From the NCBI GenBank assembly GCA_947306425.1, contig CAMZGO010000003.1:1-64000 (forward strand): 64,000 nt of DNA, in the 5' to 3' direction. Under the pieces are notes generated by a model. It did no database searches, was not told the origin of the DNA, and saw nothing but the letters and a program-made list of their open reading frames with translations. The stretch comes from an uncultured Elusimicrobia bacterium. GTDB lineage: Bacteria > Elusimicrobiota > Elusimicrobia > Elusimicrobiales > Elusimicrobiaceae. Positions 17,628 to 26,719 of the stretch are shown piece by piece. The translations under genes and the position numbers were made by a program. The number at the start of each line of letters is the position of its first letter. Position 1 is the stretch's first letter.

Positions 17628-17682
17628 TTGACAAACATTGTAAAAAATCCTACAATTACAATACGGCATACAGTGTGCTGTA
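17628..17682 (+). promoter_or_regulatory. Sigma-70 promoter and palindromic operator for the TetR operon
   Basis: TTGACA at 17628-17633, a 17-bp spacer and TACAAT at 17651-17656 form a near-consensus promoter. Just downstream, TACAG-TGTG-CTGTA (17669-17682) is a palindrome over the expected transcription start, the right place for autorepression by the TetR-family protein encoded next. Confidence 0.75.
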
Positions 17683-17703
17683 ACATCATAAAAGAGGGAT
17701 ATT

Positions 17704-18300
17704 ATGCCTTATTCAAGCGGCGTAAAATTGCAAGATGAAATTTCTGTCAAAATCATAGATACAGTTACAAAAATGGTCTATGAGGGGGGCGCTTCTGATA
17801 TAAATGTCAGGGCGGTTTTGAAAAAATTAAAAATTACAAACAGGGTGTTTTATAACCGCTTTAAAAATATTGACGAGGTTTTATTGTGCGTATCACAAAA
17901 TCTTGTACATAAAATGCGCGAATGTATTTTGCGCCCTTATAATAAGAAAGAAAATTATCATAAATATTTGCTTAGTCTTGCTATGGACGTCTTAATTAAA
18001 ACTTATGAAATTAAGAAAGATTTCAGCGATTATATGTTTAATAATGATATCATCAACGAGAGTAATAAACTTTGGTGGATTGACCATATGATACCACCCC
18101 TTGAATATGGTATTAAAAATGGTTTTTTGAAGCCGATGAATGTTAAAGAAATGTCTTATGCAATTTGGTGCTTTTGCCGCGGTTTTAACGTGGACGCCAT
18201 AAAAAGCCGCCTTGAACTTGATGAAGCATTAAAAACATTCCAAACCGCATTTACCTTTTTAATTGAAGGTATGACTTTAAATAAGGATAAAAGAAAATGA
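17704..18300 (+). CDS. TetR/AcrR-family transcriptional regulator
   Basis: A 198-residue protein with an N-terminal TetR HTH (about residues 10-60; VRAVLKKLKITNRVFYNRFKNIDEVL, the segment with the recognition helix and the conserved Phe-Tyr) and a helical ligand-binding C-terminal domain. It is the first gene of a two-gene operon and overlaps the thioesterase start by four bases. The palindrome over its own promoter suggests autorepression relieved by a small ligand, perhaps an acyl-CoA given its partner. That link is inferred. Confidence 0.82.
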   Translation: MPYSSGVKLQDEISVKIIDTVTKMVYEGGASDINVRAVLKKLKITNRVFYNRFKNIDEVLLCVSQNLVHKMRECILRPYNKKENYHKYLLSLAMDVLIKTYEIKKDFSDYMFNNDIINESNKLWWIDHMIPPLEYGIKNGFLKPMNVKEMSYAIWCFCRGFNVDAIKSRLELDEALKTFQTAFTFLIEGMTLNKDKRK

Positions 18301-18710
18301 TTATTTCCTATAAACGCAAAGCGCATTATCACGAAACGGATAAAATGGCTGTAGTGCACCACTCAAACTATTTTAGGTGGATGGAAGAGGCGCGTGTGTA
18401 TTTTCTTGACAAAATAAATTTACCTTTTACTGCGATGGAAACAGCAAATATTTTCAGTCCTGTTGTAAGTTTTACTTGTAATTATCACTTTCCTGTTTGG
18501 TTTGATGATGAATTTGAAATCAAAATTAAAGCCGTAAAATACACCGGCGTTCGTGTTAATTTTGAGTATGAAATTTTTAATTTAACCAAGAATAAACTTT
18601 CCGCAACTGCCGTAAGTGAGCATTGTTTTACTTCTAAAGAAGGAAGGCCTTTGTCGGTTAAGCGTGCAAATCCAGAAATGCATGCTTTGCTAGAAAATTG
18701 TCTAAAATAA
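18297..18710 (+). CDS. YbgC/FadM-type hotdog acyl-CoA thioesterase
   Basis: A 137-residue protein of the 4-hydroxybenzoyl-CoA thioesterase family. The active-site motif YHETDKMAVVHHSNYFRWMEEAR lies at about residues 10-32; the Asp in ETDKMA and the His-x-Asn-Tyr are the usual catalytic and structural residues. Length and single-domain hotdog fold are normal. It should hydrolyse acyl-CoA esters in the cytosol. Co-translation with the TetR gene suggests regulation by its substrate. Confidence 0.82.
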   Translation: MIISYKRKAHYHETDKMAVVHHSNYFRWMEEARVYFLDKINLPFTAMETANIFSPVVSFTCNYHFPVWFDDEFEIKIKAVKYTGVRVNFEYEIFNLTKNKLSATAVSEHCFTSKEGRPLSVKRANPEMHALLENCLK

Positions 18711-18732
18711 ATTTTGTTGGGGTTCACAACCT

Positions 18733-18990
18733 TTGAGATTTTTTAAGAGCCGCCCTCCTTATTTTCGCCACCCATTTTTTACGGTCTTTATCTATGTAAA
18801 AAATGGGCGGGAGAAAGCCGAGCAAATTTTATTTGCGAGGCAAGAGGGGGGTACCTTATTAGTAAACTTCAGAGACGTAAAATGTATTAATGGGCAACCC
18901 CCACCCCTAACCCCTCCGCCCTTTCTTATTTTTGCTAAGGCAAAAATAAAACGGCAAAGGGGGAGGAAAATAAAAGAGCAACAATTTTAA
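18733..18990. repeat. Composite palindromic, repeat-like intergenic block
   Basis: This non-coding block between the thioesterase and pilin genes contains three separate hairpins: arms 18771-18782/18796-18807, 18822-18827/18831-18836, and a 10-bp perfect stem 18926-18935/18940-18949 flanked by complementary CCGCCCTTT and AAAGGGGGAGG stretches. Its base composition (C- and G-runs such as CCCCCACCCCTAACCCC) differs sharply from the AT-rich surroundings. It looks like a dispersed repeat or small non-autonomous element; whether copies exist elsewhere cannot be seen here. The rest of the gap to 19075 is plain AT-rich sequence. Confidence 0.5.
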
Positions 18991-19075
18991 GGAAAAGATA
19001 CTTAATCAGCAACATTTTTGACCATTAGACCAAATTTCCTTATAAATCTTTAAATTTACGAAGATAAAAAAGCTA

Positions 19076-19102
19076 TTGACATTTTTTTTTTTTTTCTACA
19101 AT
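19076..19102 (+). promoter_or_regulatory. Pilin promoter with T14 tract as spacer
   Basis: TTGACA (19076-19081), then fourteen T residues and one C, then TACAAT (19097-19102). The 15-bp spacer is two short of optimal and consists almost entirely of a homopolymer. The same layout precedes the pilin gene at 24840. Promoter spacer length could change by strand slippage. Confidence 0.7.
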
Positions 19103-19135
19103 TTTAATATAGATTAATTTTTTATGAGGTAACTT

Positions 19136-19657
19136 ATGTTAAAAAATTGTAGGAAAAATTATAAAGGTTTTACCTTGATAGAACTTTTAGTAGTTGTTTT
19201 AATTATCGGCATACTTGCGGCGATTGCACTACCGCAGTATAGGAAAGTAATATTAAAAACCCGTTTTGCAAAAATCAGGCAAAGTTTACAAGATATACTT
19301 AAAGCCGAACAGCGTTATTATCTAATAAATGATGCTTATACTACTAATCGTGATAATTTAGATATAGAGTATCCTAGAAGCAAAATAAGATTTCCAAATA
19401 CAAAGTATCTAATAGAGGTATCAGATGATATTCAGTGCGGTCTTGAAGGATTGTCATATGACTTATATTGTTCTACTACACATTCAATATCATTAATGTA
19501 TTTGTTACCATATGGAACTTTTCTTTGTTGTAATTATCAATTAGATAATTATGAAATTGATAATTTATGTAAACAATTTGTCCAAAAAGAAAATAAAAAT
19601 GTGGATTTTAGCACTCCTTTACGTCGCTGTTATTCTGGAAAAGGACACGATATATAA
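19136..19657 (+). CDS. Type IV pilin (PilA/PilE-like)
   Basis: A 173-residue prepilin with a short basic leader, the processing site KGFTLIELLVVVLIIGILAAIALPQY (cleavage after Gly, Glu at +5) and a helical N-terminal stalk. The variable C-terminal domain has YYLINDAYTTNRDNLDI, which the second pilin here shares, and several cysteines for a disulfide-bounded loop (CGLEG...C; CC; C...C). It is a single gene without pilus assembly genes nearby, so it depends on machinery encoded elsewhere. It converges with uvrD with one base between stops. The two pilins here look like paralogues with conserved stalks and divergent heads. Confidence 0.87.
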   Translation: MLKNCRKNYKGFTLIELLVVVLIIGILAAIALPQYRKVILKTRFAKIRQSLQDILKAEQRYYLINDAYTTNRDNLDIEYPRSKIRFPNTKYLIEVSDDIQCGLEGLSYDLYCSTTHSISLMYLLPYGTFLCCNYQLDNYEIDNLCKQFVQKENKNVDFSTPLRRCYSGKGHDI

Positions 19658-19658
19658 T

Positions 19659-22013
19659 TTATTGCCTAACAATTTCAAGCGGGGCATATTTTTGCATAAA
19701 AACGCGCTTTGTGCCATTGTTGAAAATGACAGTAATTTTTGATGCCTCGCCGCTGCCGGTAATTAAAACAACTTTTCCAAGCCCGAAAACACCGTGTTTT
19801 ATAACTGTGCCGATACGCACACCGCTGCTTACATTTCTGACAGGTGCATTTGTCGCGGTTGTTTGTGGATTGCTAAAACTCGGTTCAGGCGCGCTAAAAG
19901 TTGGGGTATCATCAAAATCGTCGTAGTCAAAACCCGTTCCGGTTGTTTTGTATTTTGAAGAATTATTATAACTTGTATTGCCGGAAAAGCGGTCGTATTT
20001 GCCGCGGTAACTGCCATTAGTTCTTGCCCTAAAACCAAGTTCCTGCTTTTCTTGCGGTTGGTAATCTTCTTGTTCCAAAAGTTCGCTGTCATATAAAAAG
20101 CGGGAAGCAAAATTTTCATAAGTTTTACCGAAAATGCGGCGCGTTGCGGCATAGGTCATAAATAAATTCTTTTTTGCGCGCGTCATGGCGACATAACACA
20201 GGCGGCGTTCTTCTTCAAGTTCATCTTCATCTTTAGAGGAGAGGGGGAATAAACCCTCTTCTAATCCTGTAACAAATACCGTTGGGAATTCTAACCCTTT
20301 TGCTAAATGCACCGTCATTAAAGTTACTGCGCCGCCGTTTTGCGTTTCACCTTCATCTTCGGCGGAAGTGATTAAAGAAATTTCCTGCAAATATCCGCTT
20401 AAAGTCGGGGCGGTTTCGTCTTTAATACATCTTTCTTCATATTCTTTAACCGCGTTTACAAGTTCGTTTAAGTTGCCGATTCTTTGGGCGGCTTCAGGGT
20501 CCTTTTCAAGTTCATCTTCAATGCTTTTTTGATAACCGGAAAGTTCTAAAAGTTTAGTTATAGTTTCAGACGGCACAAGCATTTCTTTTTCCAAAGTTAG
20601 GGACTCTATTAAATTAATAAATTCTTTGATTCCGCGCTGTGCGGTTTTTTGCTTTATTTCTTCAATAAAATTTTGTTGTTTTAAAGCACTCCATAAAGAT
20701 ATATTATTTTTTTGAGCATGTGCTAAAAGTGCGGCAATTGTTGTGTTGCCGATACTTCGGCGCGGTGTGTTAATTACGCGGAGCAAACTTACGCTGTCGC
20801 TTGGGTTTACCAAAAGTTTTGCATAGGCCAAAATGTCTTTAATTTCCTTTCTGTCATAGAATTTTACTGCACCGATTAAGCGGTACGGTATTTGATACCG
20901 TCTGAAAGTGTCTTCAAAATTTCTTGATTGTGCATTTGTGCGGTAAAAAACTGCAATATCATTTAAATTCGCGCCGTCATCTTCCACCATCATTTGCACT
21001 TGATTTGCTACAAATCGCGCCTCTTCACCTTCCGAAACAAGTTCGCGAACTGTTATCGGCTCGCCTCCTTGTTTTGAAGTGTGCAAACTCTTTTCTTTCC
21101 TGTTGTGATTTTTCTTGATAAGTTTATTTGACGCGTCCAAAATAACTTGTGTGGAGCGGTAATTTTCCTCAAGCGTAATAACTTTTGCATCTTTAAAATC
21201 GCGTTCAAAATTCAAAATGTTTTTAATGTTTGCACCGCGCCAGGAATATATTGACTGGTCCGGATCGCCGACGACGCACAAATTGCGGTGTTTTTGCGCA
21301 AGCACCGAAGTTAAAATATATTGTGTTTTATTTGTGTCCTGATACTCATCAACTAAAATATATTTGAAAAATTGCTGGTAATATTCGCGTACGGCCTGAT
21401 TGTTTTTCAGCAGCAGTACCGTCTTAAAAAGTAAATCCCCAAAGTCAAGGGCAAAACTTGCGTCAAGTTTTGCTTGATAGCGGCGGTAAACCTCGGCTAC
21501 TTGCATCTTTTTTTCATTGTTTGAGGCAACGGCCTGCGCCAAAAAATCTTCTACGGAAAGCATTTCATCTTTCGCGCGCGAGATTATTGAAACATAATAG
21601 TTTACTTCCTTTTTGGCTTCCTTTACGCCCATTTCCTCAAGGCATAAAGTGATAACTTTTTTTTGCTCTGTCTCGTCGTAGATAACGAAGTCGCGCACAA
21701 GTTTTGCGGCTTCAGCGTTTTGCCTTAAAATACGGAGTGCAAAAGAGTGGAAAGTGTATATCCAAATTTGCCCCGCAACGCCGCCTACGAGCATATTTAA
21801 ACGCTCGCGCATTTCCTTTGCTGCTTTATTGGTAAATGTTACTGCTAAAATTCTAAACGGTGGAACACCGTCTTGTATAAGTTTTGCTATTTTGCAAGTT
21901 AAAGTTTTGGTTTTACCTGTTCCGGCACCTGCAATAATAAGGCAAGGGCCGCCGTTGTAATTTACCGCTTCAAGTTGCGCCGGGTTTAAAGTTTGTAAAA
22001 AATCTTGGTTCAT
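19659..22013 (-). CDS. uvrD: UvrD/PcrA-type superfamily 1 DNA helicase
   Basis: A 784-residue helicase with all SF1A motifs: Walker A GAGTGKTKTL near residue 32, Walker B VDEYQDTN, motif III GDPDQSIYSWRGA, motif IV EENYRST, motif V MTVHLAKGLEFPTVF and motif VI VAMTRAKKNL. The C-terminal region (RIGTVIKHGVFGLGKVV) is the Tudor-like RNA-polymerase-binding domain typical of PcrA/UvrD. It acts in nucleotide excision repair, mismatch repair and clearing stalled polymerase. It is the last gene of the ychF-rlmD-uvrD run and overlaps rlmD by four bases. Confidence 0.93.
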   Translation of the reverse strand: MNQDFLQTLNPAQLEAVNYNGGPCLIIAGAGTGKTKTLTCKIAKLIQDGVPPFRILAVTFTNKAAKEMRERLNMLVGGVAGQIWIYTFHSFALRILRQNAEAAKLVRDFVIYDETEQKKVITLCLEEMGVKEAKKEVNYYVSIISRAKDEMLSVEDFLAQAVASNNEKKMQVAEVYRRYQAKLDASFALDFGDLLFKTVLLLKNNQAVREYYQQFFKYILVDEYQDTNKTQYILTSVLAQKHRNLCVVGDPDQSIYSWRGANIKNILNFERDFKDAKVITLEENYRSTQVILDASNKLIKKNHNRKEKSLHTSKQGGEPITVRELVSEGEEARFVANQVQMMVEDDGANLNDIAVFYRTNAQSRNFEDTFRRYQIPYRLIGAVKFYDRKEIKDILAYAKLLVNPSDSVSLLRVINTPRRSIGNTTIAALLAHAQKNNISLWSALKQQNFIEEIKQKTAQRGIKEFINLIESLTLEKEMLVPSETITKLLELSGYQKSIEDELEKDPEAAQRIGNLNELVNAVKEYEERCIKDETAPTLSGYLQEISLITSAEDEGETQNGGAVTLMTVHLAKGLEFPTVFVTGLEEGLFPLSSKDEDELEEERRLCYVAMTRAKKNLFMTYAATRRIFGKTYENFASRFLYDSELLEQEDYQPQEKQELGFRARTNGSYRGKYDRFSGNTSYNNSSKYKTTGTGFDYDDFDDTPTFSAPEPSFSNPQTTATNAPVRNVSSGVRIGTVIKHGVFGLGKVVLITGSGEASKITVIFNNGTKRVFMQKYAPLEIVRQ

Positions 22014-23227
22014 TTTAAAACTAACTCCACAAAAGTTTCAATATGTTTTGTGTTGGGGAAAAAGTCAAAACATTCCGCATTTTTAACGGTGTAATTTTTT
22101 GTTAATACTTCTAAATTTTCCGCTAAAGTTTTTGGGTTACAGGAAATATATAAAATATTTTTTACGCCGCAATTTGCCAATTTTTCGCACGCTTTTGGGT
22201 GTACGCCTGCACGCGCAGGATCCAAAATAATAAGGGAATTATTTGCCTGAATATTATTTTCAGTTAAAAAATCTTCCGTTGTTTGGCAGTAAAATTCCAC
22301 ATTATTTATGTTGTTTAAATTGGCATTTTTTTTGCCGTTTTCCACCGCTTCGGGTACGCACTCCACGCAAAAAGATTTTTCCACAAGGTCCGCATTAGTT
22401 AAGGAAAAACTACCCGCGCCGCCATAAAAATCATATAAAATTTTTGGTTTAATTTCGGCAACTTTGTTGCGTACTTTTTGGTACATTAAATTTGCGGTTT
22501 TTGTATTTGTTTGAAAAAACGATTGCGGAGAAATTTCAAAAACAATTTCCTTGCCACCGTCTAGTATTAGTGCTTCCTGTATGGTATCTGCGCCGGTTAA
22601 AATTTTTAAATCTTTAATGCCGCTTGCGTCGCTCATACCGTCGTTAATGGCAGTTAAAACACTAAAGCCGGGGTAAATTTGTTGGCAAATTTCAGTTAGG
22701 CCGTTTGTATCAAAAGGTGCGGTAGAAATAAAAACAAGCATGCCGCCCTTTTTGTTAAAACTTTGGCGCATCATTAAAGTTCGCAAAGTTCCGGTATGTT
22801 TACGTTGGTCGTAAAAACTTAAATTTTTTGCTTTTGCCCAAAGTAAAATTTTGTAAACAAACCAAGGTAAATTTTCATTAAAAATAAGGCAATCGGTTAA
22901 GTTTACCGCCCTGTCCCAACGCCCCATTTGGCGGAAACCCAAAACATCCTCAAATTCAAGCGGAACGGTTTTATCGCGTTTGATTTTTTTATTTTGCGGC
23001 TCTTTGTGTATCGGCTGGTGTGTGAAACTTAACTCAATTTTATTTCGGTAAAATTTATTTTGCGCAGTAGGTGTAACTTTAATTTCGCCATTAAAATACG
23101 GCTCAAGCAAAGTGCTGACGGCGGAAACTTTTTGTTTAAGTTGTTCCGCGTACGGCACTTTGATTAAAGCACAACCGCCGCACAAAGCGGCATTTTTACA
23201 CGTTAAATTTGAAGACACAAACATCAC
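22010..23227 (-). CDS. TrmA/RlmD-family 23S rRNA (uracil-5-)-methyltransferase
   Basis: A 405-residue enzyme with an N-terminal iron-sulphur motif (C-x5-C-x2-C, CKNAALCGGC) and a SAM-binding domain (YDFYGGAGSFSL near residue 262). The catalytic block is LILDPARAGV and the nucleophile-containing SCNPKTLAENL near the C-terminus. It methylates C5 of a uridine in 23S rRNA; RlmD versus RlmC cannot be settled by eye. The N-terminal TRAM domain found in many RlmD proteins is missing, so the iron-sulphur motif lies at the very start. It overlaps ychF by 32 bases. Confidence 0.85.
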   Translation of the reverse strand: MMFVSSNLTCKNAALCGGCALIKVPYAEQLKQKVSAVSTLLEPYFNGEIKVTPTAQNKFYRNKIELSFTHQPIHKEPQNKKIKRDKTVPLEFEDVLGFRQMGRWDRAVNLTDCLIFNENLPWFVYKILLWAKAKNLSFYDQRKHTGTLRTLMMRQSFNKKGGMLVFISTAPFDTNGLTEICQQIYPGFSVLTAINDGMSDASGIKDLKILTGADTIQEALILDGGKEIVFEISPQSFFQTNTKTANLMYQKVRNKVAEIKPKILYDFYGGAGSFSLTNADLVEKSFCVECVPEAVENGKKNANLNNINNVEFYCQTTEDFLTENNIQANNSLIILDPARAGVHPKACEKLANCGVKNILYISCNPKTLAENLEVLTKNYTVKNAECFDFFPNTKHIETFVELVLK

Positions 23228-24269
23228 CGTCTTTGATAATATAATCGCGCCCTTCTTGGCGTATTAAGCCCTTTTCTTTTAAAGTCTTTTCGGACTTATA
23301 TTCCAAAATATCTTTTACGTCGTACACTTCCGCGCAAATAAAACCGCGTTCAATATCAGAGTGTATTTTACCTGCTGCTTTCGGTGCCGGGCAGCCGACG
23401 GGGATTAACCAAGAGCGCACTTCAACTTCCGGGCCTGCAGTAAAAAATGTGCACATATTTAATAAGGCCATACCGGCGCGGACAATCTTTTCAAGCCCCG
23501 TATAATCACTGCCGAGGTCTTGCAAAAACATTTGTTTTTCGTCATCTGGAAGTTCGGCAATTTCCGCTTCAAGTTTAACGCAAAGTTCCACAAAACCCGC
23601 GCCGCAACTTTTTGCATAATCGGCAACTTTTTGGGCATTTTCTTTATTTGGTGTTTCGGAATTATTACCCACAAATAAGACGGGTTTTAAGGTTAAAAGT
23701 TGCAAATCGGTTTTTTCTTCTTCGTCTAAATTTAAGGCGCTTGCCGGTTTGCCGTCCGCTAAACATTTTTGAAGTTTTTTAAGTACTTCAAGTTTTGCTT
23801 TTGCGGCTTTGTCGCCTGATTTGGCGGCGCTTTCTTGTTTAGGGAGCATTTTTTCCACGCTTTCCAAGTCGGCAAGCATAAGTTCTGTTTGAATGATGTC
23901 AATATCGCGTAATGGGTCAATACTGCCGGCAACATGGGTAATATTTTCATTTTCAAACAAGCGCACAACATGGATTATGGCATCAACTTCACGGATATTT
24001 GCCAAAAATTTATTTCCAAGGCCTTCGCCTTTGCTTGCGCCTTTGACGATACCCGCAATATCAACAAAGCGGATAAACGCGGCAGTTTTCTTTGGCGGTT
24101 TAAAAATGTCAAAGAGTGCATCAAGCCTTTTATCGGGGATAGGTACAACACCGACATTTGGCTCAATCGTCGTAAAAGGGTAATTTGACGCCTGTGCGCC
24201 TGCTTGTGTTAATGCGTTAAAAAGTGAAGATTTGCCGACATTTGGCAACCCGACAATTCCTATATCCAT
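23196..24269 (-). CDS. ychF: Obg-like GTPase/ATPase YchF
   Basis: A 357-residue protein with the YchF-specific P-loop GLPNVGKSSLFNAL, the switch region NYPFTTIEPNVGVV, FVDIAGIVKGASKGEGLGNKFL (G3) and a C-terminal TGS domain (about residues 275-357). The G4 motif is the altered form that makes YchF prefer ATP over GTP (NNSE in place of NKxD). It is a conserved ribosome-associated stress ATPase. It heads the housekeeping operon on the minus strand, downstream of a pilin gene. Confidence 0.95.
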   Translation of the reverse strand: MDIGIVGLPNVGKSSLFNALTQAGAQASNYPFTTIEPNVGVVPIPDKRLDALFDIFKPPKKTAAFIRFVDIAGIVKGASKGEGLGNKFLANIREVDAIIHVVRLFENENITHVAGSIDPLRDIDIIQTELMLADLESVEKMLPKQESAAKSGDKAAKAKLEVLKKLQKCLADGKPASALNLDEEEKTDLQLLTLKPVLFVGNNSETPNKENAQKVADYAKSCGAGFVELCVKLEAEIAELPDDEKQMFLQDLGSDYTGLEKIVRAGMALLNMCTFFTAGPEVEVRSWLIPVGCPAPKAAGKIHSDIERGFICAEVYDVKDILEYKSEKTLKEKGLIRQEGRDYIIKDGDVCVFKFNV

Positions 24270-24336
24270 ATTTGAAAATTCCTTAAATATAATGTAGAAC
24301 TACTTATATATATTTTACTAAATTTGTAAATGTGGA

Positions 24337-24840
24337 TTATAGATTTTGAGGTATACCTTCATAGTAGCGTCTGTCTCCGCCATCATATGTATGAGTTGTA
24401 TTTAAAAATTTTTTACAAAGTTCATCATTATTGTAGTTGTTTAAATCATAATTTGTACAACGGTATGTACCACTGAAGAAATGAAGTAAAGACATATTTA
24501 TTTTGTTATTTCTGCAATATATATTTCTTGGTGCACCCTCTAAACCACAATGCATATCCTTGGTTATTTGTATTAGATATTTTCTTGATTCTGATTCTGC
24601 TTGGGGAAAATTTATATCTAAATTATCTCTGTTATCTGTATAAGTCCCGTTAACTATATAGTAACGTTTTTGCGCATCTATCATACTTTTTAAAGTGCTT
24701 ACAATTTCTGAAAATTGTGTTTTTGTAATTATCTTTTTATATTGCGCTAAGGAAACTGACGCTAAAATACCGATAATCAAAACTACTACCAAAAGTTCAA
24801 TAAGTGTGAAACCTCGCCCACCATTTTTTATTTTACACAT
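24337..24840 (-). CDS. Type IV pilin (PilA/PilE-like), second copy
   Basis: A 167-residue prepilin with the leader ending GGRGFTLIELLVVVLIIGILASVSLAQY: cleavage after Gly, Glu at +5. The stalk and the YYIVNGTYTDNRDNLDI segment closely match the pilin at 19136, as does CGLEG with a pattern of cysteines in the head. The remainder is different, so the two are paralogues with variable surface domains. It sits just upstream of ychF in the same direction, with 67 bp between, and has its own poly-T promoter. Confidence 0.87.
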   Translation of the reverse strand: MCKIKNGGRGFTLIELLVVVLIIGILASVSLAQYKKIITKTQFSEIVSTLKSMIDAQKRYYIVNGTYTDNRDNLDINFPQAESESRKYLIQITKDMHCGLEGAPRNIYCRNNKINMSLLHFFSGTYRCTNYDLNNYNNDELCKKFLNTTHTYDGGDRRYYEGIPQNL

Positions 24841-24891
24841 AAAAACTCCTAAAATGATCTATACAGCATTTTTATTTTAGCTATATACTAT

Positions 24892-24927
24892 ATTGTAGAA
24901 AAAAAAAAAAAAAAAAAGCTTGTCAAG
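24892..24927 (-). promoter_or_regulatory. Pilin promoter with T20 tract as spacer
   Basis: On the minus strand, TTGACA (24927-24922) is followed by AGC, twenty T residues and a C, then TACAAT (24897-24892). The spacer is 24 bp, seven longer than optimal, so the promoter should be weak or off at this tract length. The hexamers are identical to those of the pilin promoter at 19076. Confidence 0.7.
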
Positions 24928-25064
24928 AGGTATTTAAATGTAACGACGAGAAAATAAAATCAAAAAGCACTTAAAAATGCAAGCGCGTTCTAGCTGTTTG
25001 TATGTGGTATGCGAAACGTTAACATATAAAAACAGACTTACTTTTATAATGCTAAAATATATGT

Positions 25065-26297
25065 ATGCAAAAGTTGAAGTTAATGTTTCGCGCCTTTAAG
25101 TATAGGAATTTCCGTTTATTTTTCCCGGGGCTTGCTGTTTCGCAAATCGGGATTTGGATACAAAATATCACTATCGCTTGGCTTGTGTATGACATAACAA
25201 AGTCGCCTTTTGCTATGGGCACAATTATGTGTTTTACCGCCGCTCCGCTTTTTATAATTACGCCTTTTGCCGGCGTAATCGTTGATAAATTTAACCGTCA
25301 AAAATTACTTTTGATAGTGCAAATTTTATTTGCTTTACAAGCACTCTTAATAACACTTTTTACTGTTACAAGTAATATTAAAATTTGGTCTATCGTCGTA
25401 TGCGGGCTTTTTTTGAACAGTATTGCTGCCCTTGATAATCCGTTAAGACAATCAACTTTCGTATTGCTTGTTGATGATATAAGAGATTTACCAAATGCAA
25501 TTTCCTTAAACTCCGCTTGCTTTAATTTGGCACGCTTTATTGGGCCCGCTATCGGAGGTATATTGATTGCTTATACAAATATCACAATTTGTTTTTTTAT
25601 AAATTTTTTACTGATACTGCCCAATATTTATTTAGTTTCAAAGATGCAAATTACCGATGAAAAACCCGAAGAAGTCAAAAATGACAGTATGTTCCATAGT
25701 TTAAAAACCGGGTTTTCTTACGTAATTAAACATCATCAAATTTCACTGCTTCAACTTTATTTCGCGATTTTTTGTTTACTTATGCTTGCTTATCCTATGC
25801 TTATGCCTGTTTATGTAAGTAAAGTGCTTAAAGGTAATGCTGATACTTTGGGTTTTGTTCTTGGTGCTGTAGGGGTTGGCTCTTTGCTTGCTTCTTTAAT
25901 GCTTGCAACAAAAACAAGTGTTAATTGGATGCGGCGTATTTTATTCGGGGGTTGCTTTACAATTTGCCTTGCTTATATTTTGATGGGCAGTTTCAGCAGT
26001 ATTACTTTGACTTTGATTTTAATGTTTTTTGCCGGGCTTGGGATGTCAAGTTTTACTTCTACTGAAAATATGCTTTTACAGTCGGTTATTGCGAACTCAA
26101 AACGCGGGCGTGTGATGAGTATTAACAGTTTGTGTTATGCCGGAACAAATTCTTTCAGCAGTTTTTTTGCCGGTTCTTTGGCCGGCGTGATTGGTATTTC
26201 ACATACCTTTTTGATTTTGGGTGCTTTAATGCTTATAATTGCTTGTGTAATAAGTTACAAACTTTCCAAATACGATTATCATATAAAAGTCAGATAA
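25065..26297 (+). CDS. MFS transporter (EntS/MFS_3-type)
   Basis: A 410-residue protein with about twelve membrane helices. The N-terminus (FRAFKYRNFRLFFPGLAVSQIGIWIQ) and the loop GVIVDKFNRQKLL after helix 2 match the MFS_3 subfamily that includes the enterobactin exporter EntS. It probably exports a small molecule in exchange for protons; the substrate cannot be read from sequence. No Shine-Dalgarno is visible close to the ATG. It is a single gene, divergent from the second pilin gene. Confidence 0.8.
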   Translation: MQKLKLMFRAFKYRNFRLFFPGLAVSQIGIWIQNITIAWLVYDITKSPFAMGTIMCFTAAPLFIITPFAGVIVDKFNRQKLLLIVQILFALQALLITLFTVTSNIKIWSIVVCGLFLNSIAALDNPLRQSTFVLLVDDIRDLPNAISLNSACFNLARFIGPAIGGILIAYTNITICFFINFLLILPNIYLVSKMQITDEKPEEVKNDSMFHSLKTGFSYVIKHHQISLLQLYFAIFCLLMLAYPMLMPVYVSKVLKGNADTLGFVLGAVGVGSLLASLMLATKTSVNWMRRILFGGCFTICLAYILMGSFSSITLTLILMFFAGLGMSSFTSTENMLLQSVIANSKRGRVMSINSLCYAGTNSFSSFFAGSLAGVIGISHTFLILGALMLIIACVISYKLSKYDYHIKVR

Positions 26298-26335
26298 ATT
26301 TTATTTTTGTTTACTGAGAAATAGTCAATAAAAAA

Positions 26336-26409
26336 CGTCTCGTACGGGATTTGAACCCGTGATCTCCGCCTTGAGAGGGCGGCGTCCTGGACCACTAGAC
26401 GAACGAGAC
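26336..26409 (-). tRNA. tRNA-Glu (anticodon CTC)
   Basis: The minus strand folds as a full cloverleaf: acceptor GTCTCGT/ACGAGAC, T arm CGGGTTCAAATCCCG, anticodon stem CCGCC/GGCGG with loop CTCTCAA, which gives anticodon CTC for GAG codons. G is at the discriminator position, as expected for tRNA-Glu. CCA is not encoded. It sits at the left border of the accessory region, and tRNA genes are usual integration targets. Confidence 0.93.
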
Positions 26410-26719
26410 ATTTATTAAAATTTTTTTGCTTTTTTACGACGGTGATTTGTTTTTATCTTTCTTTTAGTTCTTGTTTTGTTTAAGTAGCCAAAATACGGCA
26501 ACTGCCCAAAAAATGACCACTTTTTCAAAAGACCATAAAATTTGACTTCTTAAAATGCCAAAAAACTAAAAGTAAAATTTAGCAAAAAACTACACAAAAA
26601 ACAAAGAACAAAACCAAAATACAAGCATAAACCCTAATTTCAGCTTGATGAATAAGACTTTCAATATATATTTTACCAAATATTAAGTAATGCTGCTATA
26701 AGATTGATTTTTATATCTG
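26410..26719. other. AT-rich gap between tRNA-Glu and the AbiE genes
   Basis: This stretch holds no reading frame I can support, no hairpin with a T run and no copy of the tRNA 3' end. It is the boundary between housekeeping sequence and the accessory region. Confidence 0.5.

Noticed and set aside
17669-17682. TetR operator as a ninth regulon site
   Set aside because: TACAGTGTGCTGTA shares some bases with site 5, but it is downstream of a consensus -35/-10 and lacks the GACA-N6-TGKC spacing.
18733-18990. An 85-codon open frame on the plus strand
   Set aside because: It runs through hairpins and C/G-rich repeat-like DNA, has proline runs, no Shine-Dalgarno and no protein-like pattern.
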